From: Allodiplogaster sudhausi
Taxonomy: Eukaryota; Nematoda; Chromadorea; Rhabditida; Diplogasteridae
Assembly (NCBI GenBank): GCA_945643635.1
Contig: CALZFC010000031.1
Span: 941,001 to 1,005,000, forward strand
Direction of reading: 5' to 3'
Length of the DNA stretch: 64,000 nt
Shown piece after piece: positions 1 to 37,063 of the stretch. The position numbers were made by a program, and so were the translations under genes. Below the pieces are notes generated by a model. The model was not told the DNA's origin. It was given only the letters and a program-made list of their open reading frames with translations, and ran no database searches. The first letter of the stretch is position 1; each line of letters opens with the position of its first letter.

Positions 1-41
1 GTAATTTTTCGATGTGAAAATGAAATAGTTGACTGAGACAC

Positions 42-24970
<24,929 letters not shown>

Positions 24971-25076
24971 ACCATGAAAACATCAGCCAAGAGTGCAAAG
25001 CAAGTGAGTTTGAATATTCATTATCCCCGGAGAAGCTTCCTTTTCAGCAGTCGCGTTGCTGTGTTCGTCGTGCAGA

Positions 25077-28000
25077 ATGTCTTCTGCTGGTGGTCTTTTC
25101 TCTGCCAGGGCTAACGAAAGCAAGAAATACACTGGCAGTACGATTCGGTTGGTTTTTTTATTGCAATTTTTTAAACTTTTAGAAGTAAATGAACTTATTT
25201 GTCATGATTAAAATGTGTTGAATTTCAGCGCCGCTCGTCCTAAAGGCGTGCGACAGCTTGCTGATCTCTTCAACCGCCTTGAGGCCCAGGCTAATAGAAT
25301 GGAGCGAACTTCCCACAATTACCAATATTCCCTCCATGGAACCGATCGTCCAAGTTCTCTTCACGGAGGCAGTCGTCCGAATTCCACGTTTGGAAGAAGC
25401 CGTGCAAGTTCAGTCCATGGACTGAATGGCCCGGCTTGTGCCTATGGAATGGATGGTCGGAATTCTACCGACTGGGAGGGCAGCCAATTCTCCGTCAGTG
25501 AAGTGAACGACCAATATTACCACCAAGGAACTGATCGTCCAAGTTCTGTTCATGGGGGCAGTCGTCCGAATTCCACGTTTGGAAGGAGCCGAGCAAGTTC
25601 GATCCATGTACTGAATGACCCGTCTTCTGCCTATGGTGTGGAATGTCGGAATTCTGTCAACTGGGAGGACCTCCAGCTACCCGACAAAGCTATGGATGAG
25701 CAGTATTACTCTCGTGAAACCGACCGTCGAAGTTCTCTTCACGGAAGCAGTCGCCCGATTTCCACTTTTGGAATGAGCCGTGCAAGTTCAATCCATGTAG
25801 TAAATGGCCCGGCTTCTGTCTCTGGGGTGGATGATTGGAATTTTGTCAACTTGGAGCGCTGTCAGTTCTCTGGCAATGAGATTCACGACCAGTATTCCCA
25901 GCATGAAACCGATCGTCCCACTTCTCGTATTGGAAGCAGCCGCCCGAATTCCGCTCTTGGAGTAAGAAGTGAAGGCTTTCATGGACTGAATGATCCGGCT
26001 TCGCTCTATGGAATGGAGGGCAGCCAGTTCCCTGTCAATGAAGTGGACAAGGAATATTACCGCCATGGAACCGATCGTCCAACTTCTGTTCACGGAAACA
26101 GCCGTCCGAATTCCAGCTTTGGAACGAGCCGTGCAAGCTCAGTCCAAGGACTGAATGGCCCTGCTTCTCTCTATGGGATGGATGGTAGGGATTCTGTCAA
26201 CTGCGAGGGTCGCCAATTCTCCGTCACTGAAGTGGATAACCAATATTCCCGCCATGGAATCGATCGTCCCACTTCTGTTCACGGAAGTAGCCGTCCGAAT
26301 TCCACTCGTGGAGAGAGCCGCGAAGGCTCTGTTCATGGACTGAACCCGGCTTCTGTACATGGAATGGATGGTCAGTACTCTGATAATTGGGATGACCGCC
26401 AATTCTCCGACAATGAAATGCTTGATCAGTATTCCCATCATATAACCGATCGCCTAACTTCTCTTCACGGAATGAGTAGGCCGACCTCCGTTCATGAAAT
26501 GGACAACGGACGTTTCTCATACATTCCTTCGAAAGAAACACACATGGGAAACGGCGATATGCCAATGAGGATGCAGCGGGAAGATCCTTGTTAGTCATGC
26601 TTTGTTTATTGCCTTGCTTTGTATGCCTTTTCCTCATTACATCAGCTAGCAGAAGTGTGCTTGAAGGGTCTCGCCAGCGCAGCCGCCGAGACTCGTGCAG
26701 TTCGAGAATGTCGTCGATTGGAGTGCCGGAGGGAGAGCCGCTGCCCGATGAAGAGGAACAGCAGAATGACCAGGAGCTCTGTCGCCAGTCCGAGGACTCA
26801 CACGTCATTCGCAGACAGATTGACGAGATGTTCGACTTTGGAAAGGTGCGAATCGTTTAGAATCGTCGATTTTATTCGAGTTTACGTTATATTTCCATAT
26901 CTTAAAAAGGGGACCCAAGACCCCATAGGAAGGATGAGCGAGGGGACGGCGGGCACAGTAAAATGATGTTAAATATTGCTAGTATATTCTGTCGCTTACG
27001 TGCGAACTATAATTTTTTTAAACGAGGAACTACTGAAAATTTCTTTAGGCAATTGGGTTTAAAGCTGTGATCATTTGAAGAATGAAAAAAGTTTAGGTTT
27101 TTCAATACATTTTAGATTTCATCTCGATTTTATCATGTTTCGGGGATATTGGAACAGAATGAAATCTGATTAAATGTTTCAGGAAGACGCGGCCTTTGTC
27201 GAGAGAGAACGCGAGTTGCCTGTGAATGAGCCTCCCCGTGGACTTTCAAGGCGCGATAGCAACAGCACTTGCACGGGACGGTACGCTGCTTACTCGGAGA
27301 GGGGAGGGCCCAGCCATGGATCCAATCGAGTTGGAGGGGTAAGAAGGGTGAGATATTGTCTTTCTATATCCCCTCATGTGTTGAGAGAGTCTTCTTCCTT
27401 GCAGATCAGCCAGTTCCGCTACCATTCGAACTTCGCTCCCTCGTCCGTGTGCATCCGCGCCGAGTCTCCGCAGCCGCAGTTCTCACCGGCTGCCGTGCAT
27501 GCCATCACTGAGTCGGCCGGCCAGCGAGTGGCGGCTTACGAGGCCAAGGAGGGACAGCGGCCTGTCAGGGTCAGGCCTTCAGTATAAAGGAATCTAGCCA
27601 TGTTGCAACAAATGACAAAAGGATTGTACGATTGTTTATTTTGAAGAAGTGAAAGTTATACACCTGAAGTGAAAGTTATACAGTTTTGCCCGTAATCACA
27701 CCAGGGTTTGACTACCATGAATTGCCCAGTCTGCCCTGCTGAATATTTGAGGATTCCTTTGCAGGTGCACTCGGGTCGCTGCGTGCCCCCCTCGGCTCGC
27801 GCCACTTCCACTCCTCTTCAATCCTCTCATTCTTCCGTGGCCGACCGAGGTTCCATCCTCATCCACGGGGGACAAGCTGTGAGACGCAGCCATGTGCCTC
27901 TCGATGTTGTCAGTCTCTTCTTCTCTGCCCTCTATCCATCAGCGATCTCTCTCGCTTAGGTGCAGAATTTGTCGTTCATCTCTTCTATCTCTACGGGCTC

Positions 28001-30015
28001 TGCCGAAGGAGAGGCGACCGTGATCCGGAGAGGGGGACTGACTCCTGGGAAGAACGATGTCCCTCCCTGTGCCAGGGACTTCCCTCGTCCTTCCGCTCTC
28101 GACTACAAAATGCAGATTGCCGTGCGTTCATTAATACTCCAACTTTGTCTCCTTGATGACTGCAATTGAGTATGAAATCGTGGCAACTGTCACAGTCTAT
28201 TCTCGATTTCAGAGAATGAAGGATATGCAGGGCAAGGAGGAGGAGAAGATTAAGATTACGACGAAGGCACTCACGTTTGCTCGTAAGAAGCAGAAGCGCA
28301 TGAACGAGGTCGGTTCATCAGTTCACTGGCATGGCAAAGCGATTGTGGAGACTGTTGTGCTAGAGGCAGTGGGGCAAAGCACTGCTGTTCACTGTTGCTC
28401 TCTTAGATGTCAGCCCAGCGCACTCTTCTCCTCGCGCGTCTCCGTGTCTCTTCTCTGAAGAAAGAGCAGCAGCGTCTCTCTGCCCTCTCCATTGTCCGCC
28501 ATCCTCCTCCTCCCATTTCCCGCGTCAGTTTTGGCTTCTTCCTGTCTATTTTCAAATAACTAGTTAAACCATATGAATCATACGCTCTTTAGGATGTGCT
28601 GGGTGCGATGGATGTCTCGGATATCACAATCCACCTCAACCGCGGACTCACAGCTCTTGTGAACGAAAGTGGTTGGTAATTCGATAGTGTCTCCTAATCC
28701 TGTAATGTCCCCCTTATCAGATGTTTCTTACTCCTTCGTCGTGGTTCTGAAGTGCGGCGTGGAAGTGGATGGAACTGCGCCCGTTACTATTCTCGTTGGC
28801 CCACGTCCTTCTGTTCGGTATCTTCTTTCGTCTCACCTTCTCTTCTGCATTCTCTCCCACTTGCAGCTTGGTCCACTTTCCCGAGCATCTCCGCTTCTCG
28901 AACCTCCCAGTCGACTTCGTGATCGGACTGGAGGTGTATGTCATGGTTAGTGGAAGGGAGCAGTGAAAGAAGAAAGTTGTCATCTTTCATTCCAGAAACA
29001 GCGCGAGCTGAAAGATGAAAACTGCGCGGCTGCCCTTGCCAGTAAGGCACGTAGCTTCCTCTTGCCAGCTGGTTCGTTGGTTCCATTCATGGCTTCATTA
29101 CAATTATTCCCTACTTTGATTCAGGTGGAATCCGCAATAACGCTGTCACCTCTGGTTAGTTTTGTGCATCTTAAATTGTTACCGCAGGTAGTATTGTTAT
29201 TTGCAAATCAAGGAGGCATTACTTTTAGTTCTTGTTGATAATATGGTGCAGATCGATTGTAAGATTGTAAGGGATTGTAGGCGATTTGCCGATCAGCGAA
29301 TTCGTCCGCTGCGGGCTGACTGCGCTGAACAGAGACACGACTGGGGTGATGCGCTTCTACCTGGATGGGGCTGAGTACCCACTTGAGGGAACCATAGAAC
29401 TCGCCGCTAGGTTGGTATCCTCTTAGGTCTCGGCTGAAAAGTACTTGAGTAATTGTATATCAGTTGTCTCCACTGTATATCTTCAGGTGCACTCGCCTCC
29501 CTTCCGCCGTCGAAATTGACTTCCGAGGATTTCTGGTTCGTCTCCGGACTCTTTTTCCTGGCCTAATGTTTCTTGCAGACAATGTACAAAGTGGTGGGGG
29601 GACTTGGCTCGTGGGTCCGCTTCTGGGCCGTTCTCCGTCGTGCTGTCATCTACTTCTGGAAGTATCCCGATGACGAGATGATCGATCGGGTCTGTTTTTC
29701 GCTGTCTATGCCAATCCGTTGCATTCAAGGAACCCTTTACTGTACTCATGACTCAGTACCTGTCATCTATTGTTTCGGAACATCCCTTTCAGTCTCACAG
29801 TAGTTATATCCTCGCATTCCCCCTTTTTCTCTCGCGCCCTATATCTATCTGGTTCTGCCTCTCTTTCGCAGGCTGCGGTTGCCTCGGCAGATCTTTCCAA
29901 GTGCATGAACTCGGCAATCTCCCCTTGCTCCCGCGATGTCTGCTCTCGCCCTCATACCTTCAGCCTCGACATGCTCGTCTCTGCTGCTCCTTCCATCATC
30001 GAACGCAAGCGGTCT

Positions 30016-30052
<37 letters not shown>

Positions 30053-30213
30053 CTCTTTTTCTCTCTCTATCTCTCTCTTACACACACTCGTTTTTTCCCA
30101 TAATTTTGATCGCAGCACGGTCTTGTAGGGTTCTGCTGGCGGCGGACTCGAAGGATCAACTGAACGCGTGGGTGGCTGCCCTGAACGAGACTCTCGCTGC
30201 TCTGCGTGGATGA
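25077..30213 (+). CDS. ani-1: Anillin (19 exons, about 1,105 residues)
   Basis: Scaffold of the cytokinetic contractile ring, binding actomyosin, septins, RhoA and membrane. Exons in phase: 25077-25147, 25229-26589, 26646-26845, 27183-27338, 27405-27569, 27765-27878, 27960-28121, 28213-28308, 28407-28523, 28593-28671, 28721-28817, 28867-28945, 28996-29071, 29125-29154, 29281-29410, 29487-29535, 29579-29689, 29872-30011, 30129-30213. The C-terminus shows the anillin homology region (about 740-990; SYSFVVVLKCG, FVIGLEVYVM) and a PH domain (about 985-1104; GLGSWVRFWAVLRRAVIYFWKYPDDE in two halves, then ADLSKCM). Residues about 60-465 are seven tandem repeats. All donors are GT. Start chosen at 25077 because it reads in frame and the upstream ATG at 24974 does not. 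The symbol is by domain plan; worms also have shorter ani-2/ani-3. Confidence 0.85.
25300..26550 (+). repeat. Seven-copy 63-codon tandem repeat in anillin exon 2
   Basis: Each unit reads roughly DRPSSVHG, SRPNSTFG, SRASSVHGLNGPAS, YGMDGRNS, then an acidic QFS..EVD..QY linker. Units 1-3 and 5 are full length; unit 4 is short, unit 6 slightly so, and unit 7 is truncated. The array lies in one 1.36-kb exon and is predicted disordered, rich in Ser, Arg, Gly and His. Degeneration increases toward the 3' end. Confidence 0.9.
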
Positions 30214-30529
30214 GGAGAATTGAGAGTTGGTGTGACTCTAGGAGGAACCCTTCCTACCATTATACCCACCTATTTTATCTCCTCTTTCTCCTATATTTTT
30301 TGATTCTTGTGCTTAGGTCCGCATTCTCTTATATCATGCTCACAGTTTTAATCCACTTCAAGAGTTTTTTTTCTACTCTTCGTGTCCTCATCAGTGGCCT
30401 TTCCTACGACTCTTGCTTCAATTATCCTTATTTCTTTTGTTTTCGTTATCATGCATCTAAGATGCGCTTTAAGTCCTAACAGTGGTGGAATTGTCTTTAT
30501 TCGTGCGTAATGTTCAGCTAAGTGGAGCT

Positions 30530-30535
30530 AATAAA
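30530..30535 (+). terminator. Candidate polyadenylation signal of anillin
   Basis: An AATAAA about 320 bases after the anillin stop, followed by GTTGTCATTG. A closely similar AATAAAAGTTGTCA follows the second SDR gene. Confidence 0.45.
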
Positions 30536-30539
30536 GTTG

Positions 30540-32587
30540 TCATTGTTTTTCATAGCGTCGACGACTACATTTGGATATTTAAAACATGTCAGAGGTTTTG
30601 CCGTATCTATTTGGGAATGTGTGACATAATACCCGCAGGAAATGAAGAAAAGGAATGGTTTACCAGTACAAAGTCGAAAGAAGAATATGGGATGCAAAGA
30701 TAGGTGTTCCCATCATTCTCTTTACATCACCTTGTAGATGTTGTGTTCGAATAGAAAAGAATCAAAACGTGAAGCTGAGAATAAACATGTCAACGATGAA
30801 GAGGAGCAGGACACACGCAACAAGGTCAACCTTTGAAATCTTCCGGTCGTTTCGAAACTCAGTGGCATAAGCTGGACAACTGCAAGTATACTGATCTAGT
30901 GCTGAATGTTAAATATTACAAGGTTTCATGATCAATCTATATTAAAACGGATGAATTTCTCTTACATATTATTTTAATTTTGAAACAAATGAATGAGAAA
31001 AGAAATGTTGTCTTGAAGTGAAGAAGAATACCACGGGCAGTCGGCGTAGACTGTCGTGATCTGGCCGAGAGTTGCAGAGCAGGCTCCCCTTTTCCATCTC
31101 GGAGTCCTTCTCCGCCCCTCTCCAACTCCACACCACGAACCACTCACTGGAGGAAGAGAGTGAGAGCCGCCCCACTGAAAACATGCTTCATCTTATCTGA
31201 CAGAACACACTCCCTTTGCATTCTGAAATTCCAACTAGGAAGGTTCTCGACATATTTTCCAGTCATGCGATAAGCTACATAGTATATCATTTGAGATCTT
31301 TTTTCAGCTGGTTGCGAATAATATATCCACGTTTGCGTAGGAACGGCAGAAATAAGAGTTTATTGAATTTTTTTACCAAAAGTCTAATGACTGATTTGCA
31401 TCCCATGCGTTTGCCCCAGACAAATAGCACAACGACAAGATAAGTGAAGAACCTTCCCGTATAAGCAGATGGGGACTTGCGAAGCAGAGAACGGAAAGCA
31501 TTTGAATGAGGGAGAGTCAAATGGCGAGAGTGAAATGGAAATGGAATAAGAAAGGAAATGTGTGCTGACGACAATGACGCAAGATCGAGTGGAAGGAGCA
31601 CGAGAGGGCGGCGGAGAGGCGAGGGTGGCGGACCCCCCAGCGAGGAGGGAAGACACAACGGCGGCCGAGAGCAGCAGCGGACGCAGCATCGAGCCGGTCG
31701 GCCGCAGCCGCCAGACAGGCGGAGGGCGGCCGAGCAGGACTGGCAGAGACAGCGGGGAAGACACCACCAACCACCTGCCGGCAGCAGAGAGGACTGGCGA
31801 AGGGCAGCCCAGGCAGAGTTTCATGCGGCATTTCAACTAATTCATTCATTGACTACCTTACATAAAACTAGTAGAATCTATGCTTTTTCTTTCTCTCTCT
31901 CTCTCCTCTCATTCGCTCTCCCTCCCTCTCCCTCTCTCTCACTTTCGCACTCGTAATTTCTCTCTCTCAATTTCGAAACGTAGTTACCAACCAATTCAGC
32001 TTAATAAAAAAAAATGTGAGATAGAATGATTGTAAAGATAGGTGACAACGCAGTCGGACAGTACAACCAAACGCCGCTCTGCTTGACAAGCAGAGAGGCG
32101 AGTGACAACAAATGACGAGTATGAATGCCTGCGGCAATTTCCTTTCGAGAGGACGAGACGAGAAAAGAATGGAGGGCATGTGATAGTGGGAGAAAAAGTT
32201 GGAGAGAGAGAGAAAGAGACAGTGGGAGCGAGAGAGAGAGAGTGGGCAGAGAATAGTGAGAGAGGCATGCTAGAGGCTAAAAATTGAAAGAGTAAGGGCA
32301 CAGAACAGATGTGAAATGTATTGACGAGTACGAATGATGTATTGGCAAAGACATGCCAGCTGGTTGCAACTCTTTTGATCTTCTGCTTCTCTCTCACTCT
32401 TTCACTCTCTCTCCCGCTCTCTCCCCCTCTCTTTTTTATTCTCCCCATCTGTGTCATTTCTTGTTGGTTCCGTTGTCTCTTTATTCCAATCATCTTCTTT
32501 CAGTTGCACAATGCAAGATTCGAACAGGATGGATCAATTGTTGGTGATGGCAATGGTAGATCGAGCAGAAAGGTTGGAACCATGCAT

Positions 32588-32618
<31 letters not shown>

Positions 32619-33450
32619 GACAGGGAGATGTCGAGCTGAAGAAAGAGAGAAGAAGGCTACAGGAAGACAACCGGTCGAGAGGGAGCGATGCGTATTGATG
32701 CAATATTTATGTTTGCATGCATGCAGGTGGTTGAGTGGAACAGGAAAGCAAAATACAAAAAAAAAGGAGAAGGAGACTACCTCCGTATCAGAGTTAGTGG
32801 AGAGGAGCAACTAGGGTCACCACTCCATTAGGTATTACAATGACAACATCAATTTACCCCAACAACATCTTCATGCCAATTGTCACAGATATGAATTACA
32901 AAGAATATTATTTTAAAATAAAAAAATTTGGAATACAACTTAGCAAACGCCCTAAAGTTTCTTAGCATGGTAGCAGTCATGTGTGCACATTTCAACGGGA
33001 TGAGAGTTGGCAGATTGAAGTAGAGATAGAGAAAGAGAGGAAAGAGAGAGAAAGAGAGAGAGAGAGGCGACGGAGAGAAGGTTTAAGTAGAGGCAAATAA
33101 AAGAGAAACGAGGCAGAGAGAGAAAGAAATAGAGGTTTGTAAAGTGACTGAAATGGAGGGAAAGAGAAGGTCGTTCTAGCCCCTCTCTGCGGGAGTGGCA
33201 AGCAGCTGTCTACACTGCACAACAATTACTATTCTAACTTATAAACAGTTTGGCGCCTAAAGAAAAAGAATGCAGGGCTTTAGATCGACAGGAAAATAAA
33301 ACCTACTGATTAAAATATAAATCATTTTTGGTTATTTGATATGTTTTAATTCAACAGGCCCGTGATAATTACCTTAATTTTGTATTTGTGTCATTAATTA
33401 TTTACGATCAATGTGTGCTTAGTACAATGTTCATACAAAAGGAAAAACAA
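30540..33450. other. Intergenic region with a GC-rich patch
   Basis: No gene recognised. A GC-rich island at about 31590-31840 stands out from AT- and GA-rich surroundings and is open in several frames. On the minus strand one frame starts MLRPLLLSAAVVSSLLAGG, which looks like a signal peptide but soon runs into low-complexity sequence. It could be an isolated exon or promoter-associated GC-rich DNA. CT/GA tracts occur near 31890-31970, 32210-32250, 32590-32640 and 33020-33125. Confidence 0.5.
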
Positions 33451-33451
33451 C

Positions 33452-34063
33452 GTTTGATAGTTGAAGCCAACGATGATAATTGACGGAATACTATACTGCA
33501 TATTAATGTTCATAACGCGTCTTTCTCCTTTCCTGCTCCTTCATATTTACTCTCCTTGGTTCACACTTTATCAGAACGGTCATTTCTCTTTTGATAAACA
33601 ACATCTCATCTCTTTTTGCTCATTGTCCATAGATGGTCTGGACAATGAGCAATAAGCTCATCTCTTATTGCTCATTCTTATCTCTTATTGCTCATTCTTA
33701 TCTCTTATTGCTCATTCTTATCTCTTATTGCTCATTCTTATCTCTTATTGCTCATTCTTATCTCTTATTGCTCATTCTTATCTCTTATTGCTCATTCTTA
33801 TCTCTTATTGCTCATTCTTATCTCTTATTGCTCATTCTTATCTCTTATTGCTCATTCTTATCTCTTATTGCTCATTGTCCATAGATGGACAATGGGCAAT
33901 AAGAGATGAGATGTTGTTTATTAAAAGAGAAATTACCGTTCTGATAAAGTGTGAACAAGGGAGAGTAAATATGAAGGAGCAGGAAAGGAGAAAGACGCGT
34001 TATGAACATTAATATGCAGTATAGTATTCCGTCAATTATCATCTTTGGCTTCAACTGTCAAAC
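33452..34063. mobile_element. Foldback element with internal 20-bp tandem array
   Basis: Two near-perfect inverted arms of about 180 bp (33452-33635 and 33880-34063, ends GTTTGATAG and CTGTCAAAC) flank a tandem array. Identical peptides can be read in opposite directions from both arms, which shows the inversion. No transposase is encoded and no clear target-site duplication is visible. Read as a non-autonomous foldback or MITE-like element. Confidence 0.8.
33652..33873 (+). repeat. 20-bp tandem repeat, about 11 copies
   Basis: Perfect head-to-tail copies of ctcattcttatctcttattg fill the centre of the foldback element. The near absence of substitutions suggests recent expansion. Arm-proximal copies merge into a short inverted repeat (CTCATTGTCCATAGATGG). 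Confidence 0.95.
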
Positions 34064-34084
34064 ACATACTACAACTGCACAAAG

Positions 34085-34240
34085 AACATGCATGGGAGTA
34101 CATACAGCTTGTATGTATGTAGTACATACATAAATACATTTTCACTTTTCAGAAACAGCCTCAGTTTGGCATATACAATATATGTATATATGTACGTATC
34201 TCTTTTATATACATACATATGTATGTACATACATATTTAT
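34085..34240. repeat. TACATATGTATG-type palindromic simple repeat
   Basis: Alternating ACATAC/GTATGT blocks, one of about ten such clusters in the window (others near 1015-1055, 36588-36650, 42900-42955, 51600-51645, 55330-55360, 55575-55605, 60575-60605). Confidence 0.8.
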
Positions 34241-34710
34241 CTTTTTTTCGTTACAATCGAATTCAATTGCCTTTATTCCATAACTACATATTTCGCAATG
34301 TTTCCTCCACTCTTATAATCTCTGCTACTCATTTTTATGTTTTCTGACTTCTATTCTTTTCTACACACTCCATACTCTCTCGCTACTTATTACTCTCTAT
34401 CTTTCTATTTCTCCCGCTCTCTCTTTCTCTCTCTATCTCTTTTTCTCAAGTACGTAAGCGATGAGTGCACTGTAGCTGATGTGAGCATACATCTCTTTTT
34501 TACTCAAACCTCGAAGGACCGAAAGACCACGAAAACGCACACACTTTTGATCACGAACGTGAACATCACCGTTAGAACCATGGCAAATTTTCTCTCTGTC
34601 TCTCTTTTGACTCTGTATTTCTCTCTCTCTCTCCGTCTTCCTAATCGCTCTCTTATCTCTTTCCTTCCGTGCCATAACTTTTTTGCAGCGAATGAGGCAC
34701 GAGTCAGATG

Positions 34711-34718
34711 TACTTATT
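34711..34718 (+). promoter_or_regulatory. TATA-like box of SDR copy 1
   Basis: TACTTATT 58 bases before the SDR ATG, within a block (AGATGTACTTATTGTC) resembling the AAGTATTTATTG blocks at the same place before the other three SDR copies. Confidence 0.45.
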
Positions 34719-34768
34719 GTCGACTGCCGACTCTTGAGCTTGGTTTCTTCCTTCTCAGAGATCAAGTC

Positions 34769-36540
34769 ATGTCTCCGCGAGCTTTCGACGGCAAAGTTGT
34801 CATTGTGACTGGTATGTTCTACCTGAATAGACATATCAATGTACATACAAATGTATGCGTTAATTTGCAATGAATTTATTTTCCTATTTGACTGATGCTG
34901 CTGGATGAGGGAGAAAGTGAATTGTGAGGTTCCTCGAATGGAATCGGACGGGCGACTGCTCGTCGTTTCGCAGAGTTGGGGGCCAAGGTCACCATCACCG
35001 GCAGGAATGACAACTCTCTCAAGGTTTCGTATCGAATAATATCACATTTATAATATTGCCTCTTTGTGCCACTCGCGTTTCCAAATATATCACTGTTGTA
35101 GACAACCCGCGAACTGCTTCTTTCCGTGGGAACCCCGGCAGACTCGATCTGCGAAGTGCTCGGAGACCTCACCGAAGAGGCCGTCGCAGCCAAGATTGTA
35201 CAGGCGACAGTTGACAAGTTTGGACAACTCGACGTATTGGTGAGATGGATTTTATTATAATAGTGTGTTGAACGATAAAAAGAAATGCAGAACATAAAAA
35301 AAGAAGAGATCAAAATAATCAAATGTGTCAGGTGAACAATGCCGGAGGCGCCTCCTTTGATCCTGCAACTCCTAATATTCAAATGCCAATCGATAACTAC
35401 GATTACACGATGAACCTCAACGTCAGATCGTCAGTTATCAACCTTATCTTTCTGAAATTGATAAGCATTTATTCATCACTACTTCTTCCTGACGAGAATT
35501 GTTTGTAACCTCACACGACTTGCACTGCGAGGGTTCAAGTTGTTCAGGATCATCCTTCTGGTGCAGCATGCGATTCCCCACTTGGAGAAGACTCAGGGAG
35601 CCATTGTCAACGTCTCCAGCATCGCTGCCTGTCCTTTCACCACCGCCGTCAGTTCACTGAAATTCTCGTATGGGACAATAAGATTTTGTCATCTTTTTTC
35701 TCCAGAATCTTGCCTTCTCGATTGAATGCTCCATTTTCTATAAACCTTTGCTTACTGCACACTTTTACATCCCCTGTTTCAGAATCGATAAAAAATTGAA
35801 TAAACAAAAAGTAAACTGGAAAATGAAGAATTTTTAGATGCAAACGTACTACTCGATGTCGAAGTCAGCACTGGACCAGCTGACTGTCCAACTCGCAGGC
35901 AATCTCATTCTCAAGGGAATACGAGTCAATTCTGTCAAGTTAGCGAATCCATTCAATTTCTTTTTAACGAAAATGAAGGACAAGTTTAACAACAAAGCAT
36001 CATATTGTTCTGTCATGAAAACATGTATTGAACTGATCAAAAATGAATGAATATTGAGTCCTGGAATCGTGGCGACGGATATCCTTCAGAAGAGTGGAAT
36101 GAGCGAGGACCAAGCGGCCGCTGTCAGAATCCATATTCAATATTAATTTTAACTCATTTGTTATCTTGCTTTTTTTTTGTAAGAACTATGTATGTACATA
36201 GACACAATTTTTGTCCTAAAGGCCTACCATTCACTGGGAGCCAATCGAGATTTCACTCCGATCGGCCGTGCGGGCACTCCGGATGACATAGGAAAGGTAC
36301 AAAAGATCCACCACACAGGAAATTAATTGTAAGAGGAGCAAATATAACGCAATATGTTTTTTTAAATGATCTAGATGAAGCAATGCGTTTGAATGTTCTG
36401 TCTAGTAAGCATGAGCGTTGCAGGTGATCGTGTTCCTGGCCGACCGCAGCCAGTCCGAATTCATCGTCGGCCAGCGAATCGTCGTCGACGGAGGCTCCGT
36501 TCTCCGCAACAATCTCCTCTCTTCCAGCTTCGAGAAATAG
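34769..36540 (+). CDS. SDR copy 1, classical short-chain dehydrogenase (276 aa)
   Basis: NAD(P)-dependent oxidoreductase of the nematode dhs-type SDR family; substrate unknown. Exons: 34769-34811, 34929-35023, 35102-35239, 35332-35429, 35548-35647, 35838-35938, 36059-36122, 36222-36296, 36424-36540, all GT-AG and phase-consistent. Motifs: cofactor-binding TGSSNGIGRA near residue 15, NNAGG, catalytic serine in NVSSIAA, YSMSK (Y-x-x-x-K), VNSVNPGIVATDIL, and C-terminal GQRIVVDGGSVL. The ATG follows the family pattern. An in-frame ATG at 34580 would add 63 mostly hydrophobic residues. Exons are nearly identical to copies 2 and 3 although introns are not. Confidence 0.92.
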
Positions 36541-36578
36541 TGCATTCATTCACACAAGACATCCATTCACACTTATTA

Positions 36579-36618
36579 TTAATTTAGTACATATATATGT
36601 ATGTATGTACTAAATTAA
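36579..36618. repeat. Palindrome 3' of SDR copy 1
   Basis: 15-bp perfect arms TTAATTTAGTACATA and TATGTACTAAATTAA around a 10-base loop, 39 bases after the stop. It may aid 3' end formation or be repeat debris. Confidence 0.7.
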
Positions 36619-37063
36619 TTACGCATTTTTATATGTATACATATGCACACAGAGAAGAAAGTCTTGTGGGACAAGACATTCAGGCTAGACATTATGTCCG
36701 CGATTGCCACTGAGACATGAATGTCCAGTCCCACTAGACAGCAAATGTCTAGCCGCGTATGTCCAAACCAACGAGACATGGCCGGCTAGACTGAATGTCT
36801 TGTGTCTTGTTCCATTGGACAGAATGTCTAGCCAATCGATATCGCGCTGCGCGCGCCCCCTCCCGTTTTTATTTCTTCTTGCTTTGCTTTGCTTCGTCAT
36901 TTCACAGATATCCAGTGCATTATATGTAGTACAGGAAATAGTTTTTAATCAACCACATATTCAACAGATATCGAGAAACAAAACAAGCGAGCAAGGGAAG
37001 GGAAAGGGCGAAAGTCTGAGGGAGAAGGGGGAAGGGAAAGCGGCATGAGGAGAGAGTCGGTGG

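Noticed and set aside
24974..25013. Upstream ATG (MKTSAKSAKQ) with a GTGAGT donor before anillin
   Set aside because: Joining it to the next exon with available acceptors does not give the anillin frame, so 25077 was used as start; it may be 5' UTR.
31384..31849. GC-rich open frames on both strands, one with a signal-peptide-like start
   Set aside because: No recognisable domain, open on both strands because of base composition, and it ends in low complexity; kept only as a note in the intergenic entry.
33648..33880. Possible CRISPR-like array
   Set aside because: The 20-bp units are contiguous without spacers, and the sequence is clearly eukaryotic.
33633..34012. Repetitive open frames (LISYCSFLSLIAHSYLLL) suggesting a membrane repeat protein
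   Set aside because: They arise from the 20-bp non-coding tandem array inside a foldback element, and near-identical peptides read in opposite directions from both arms.
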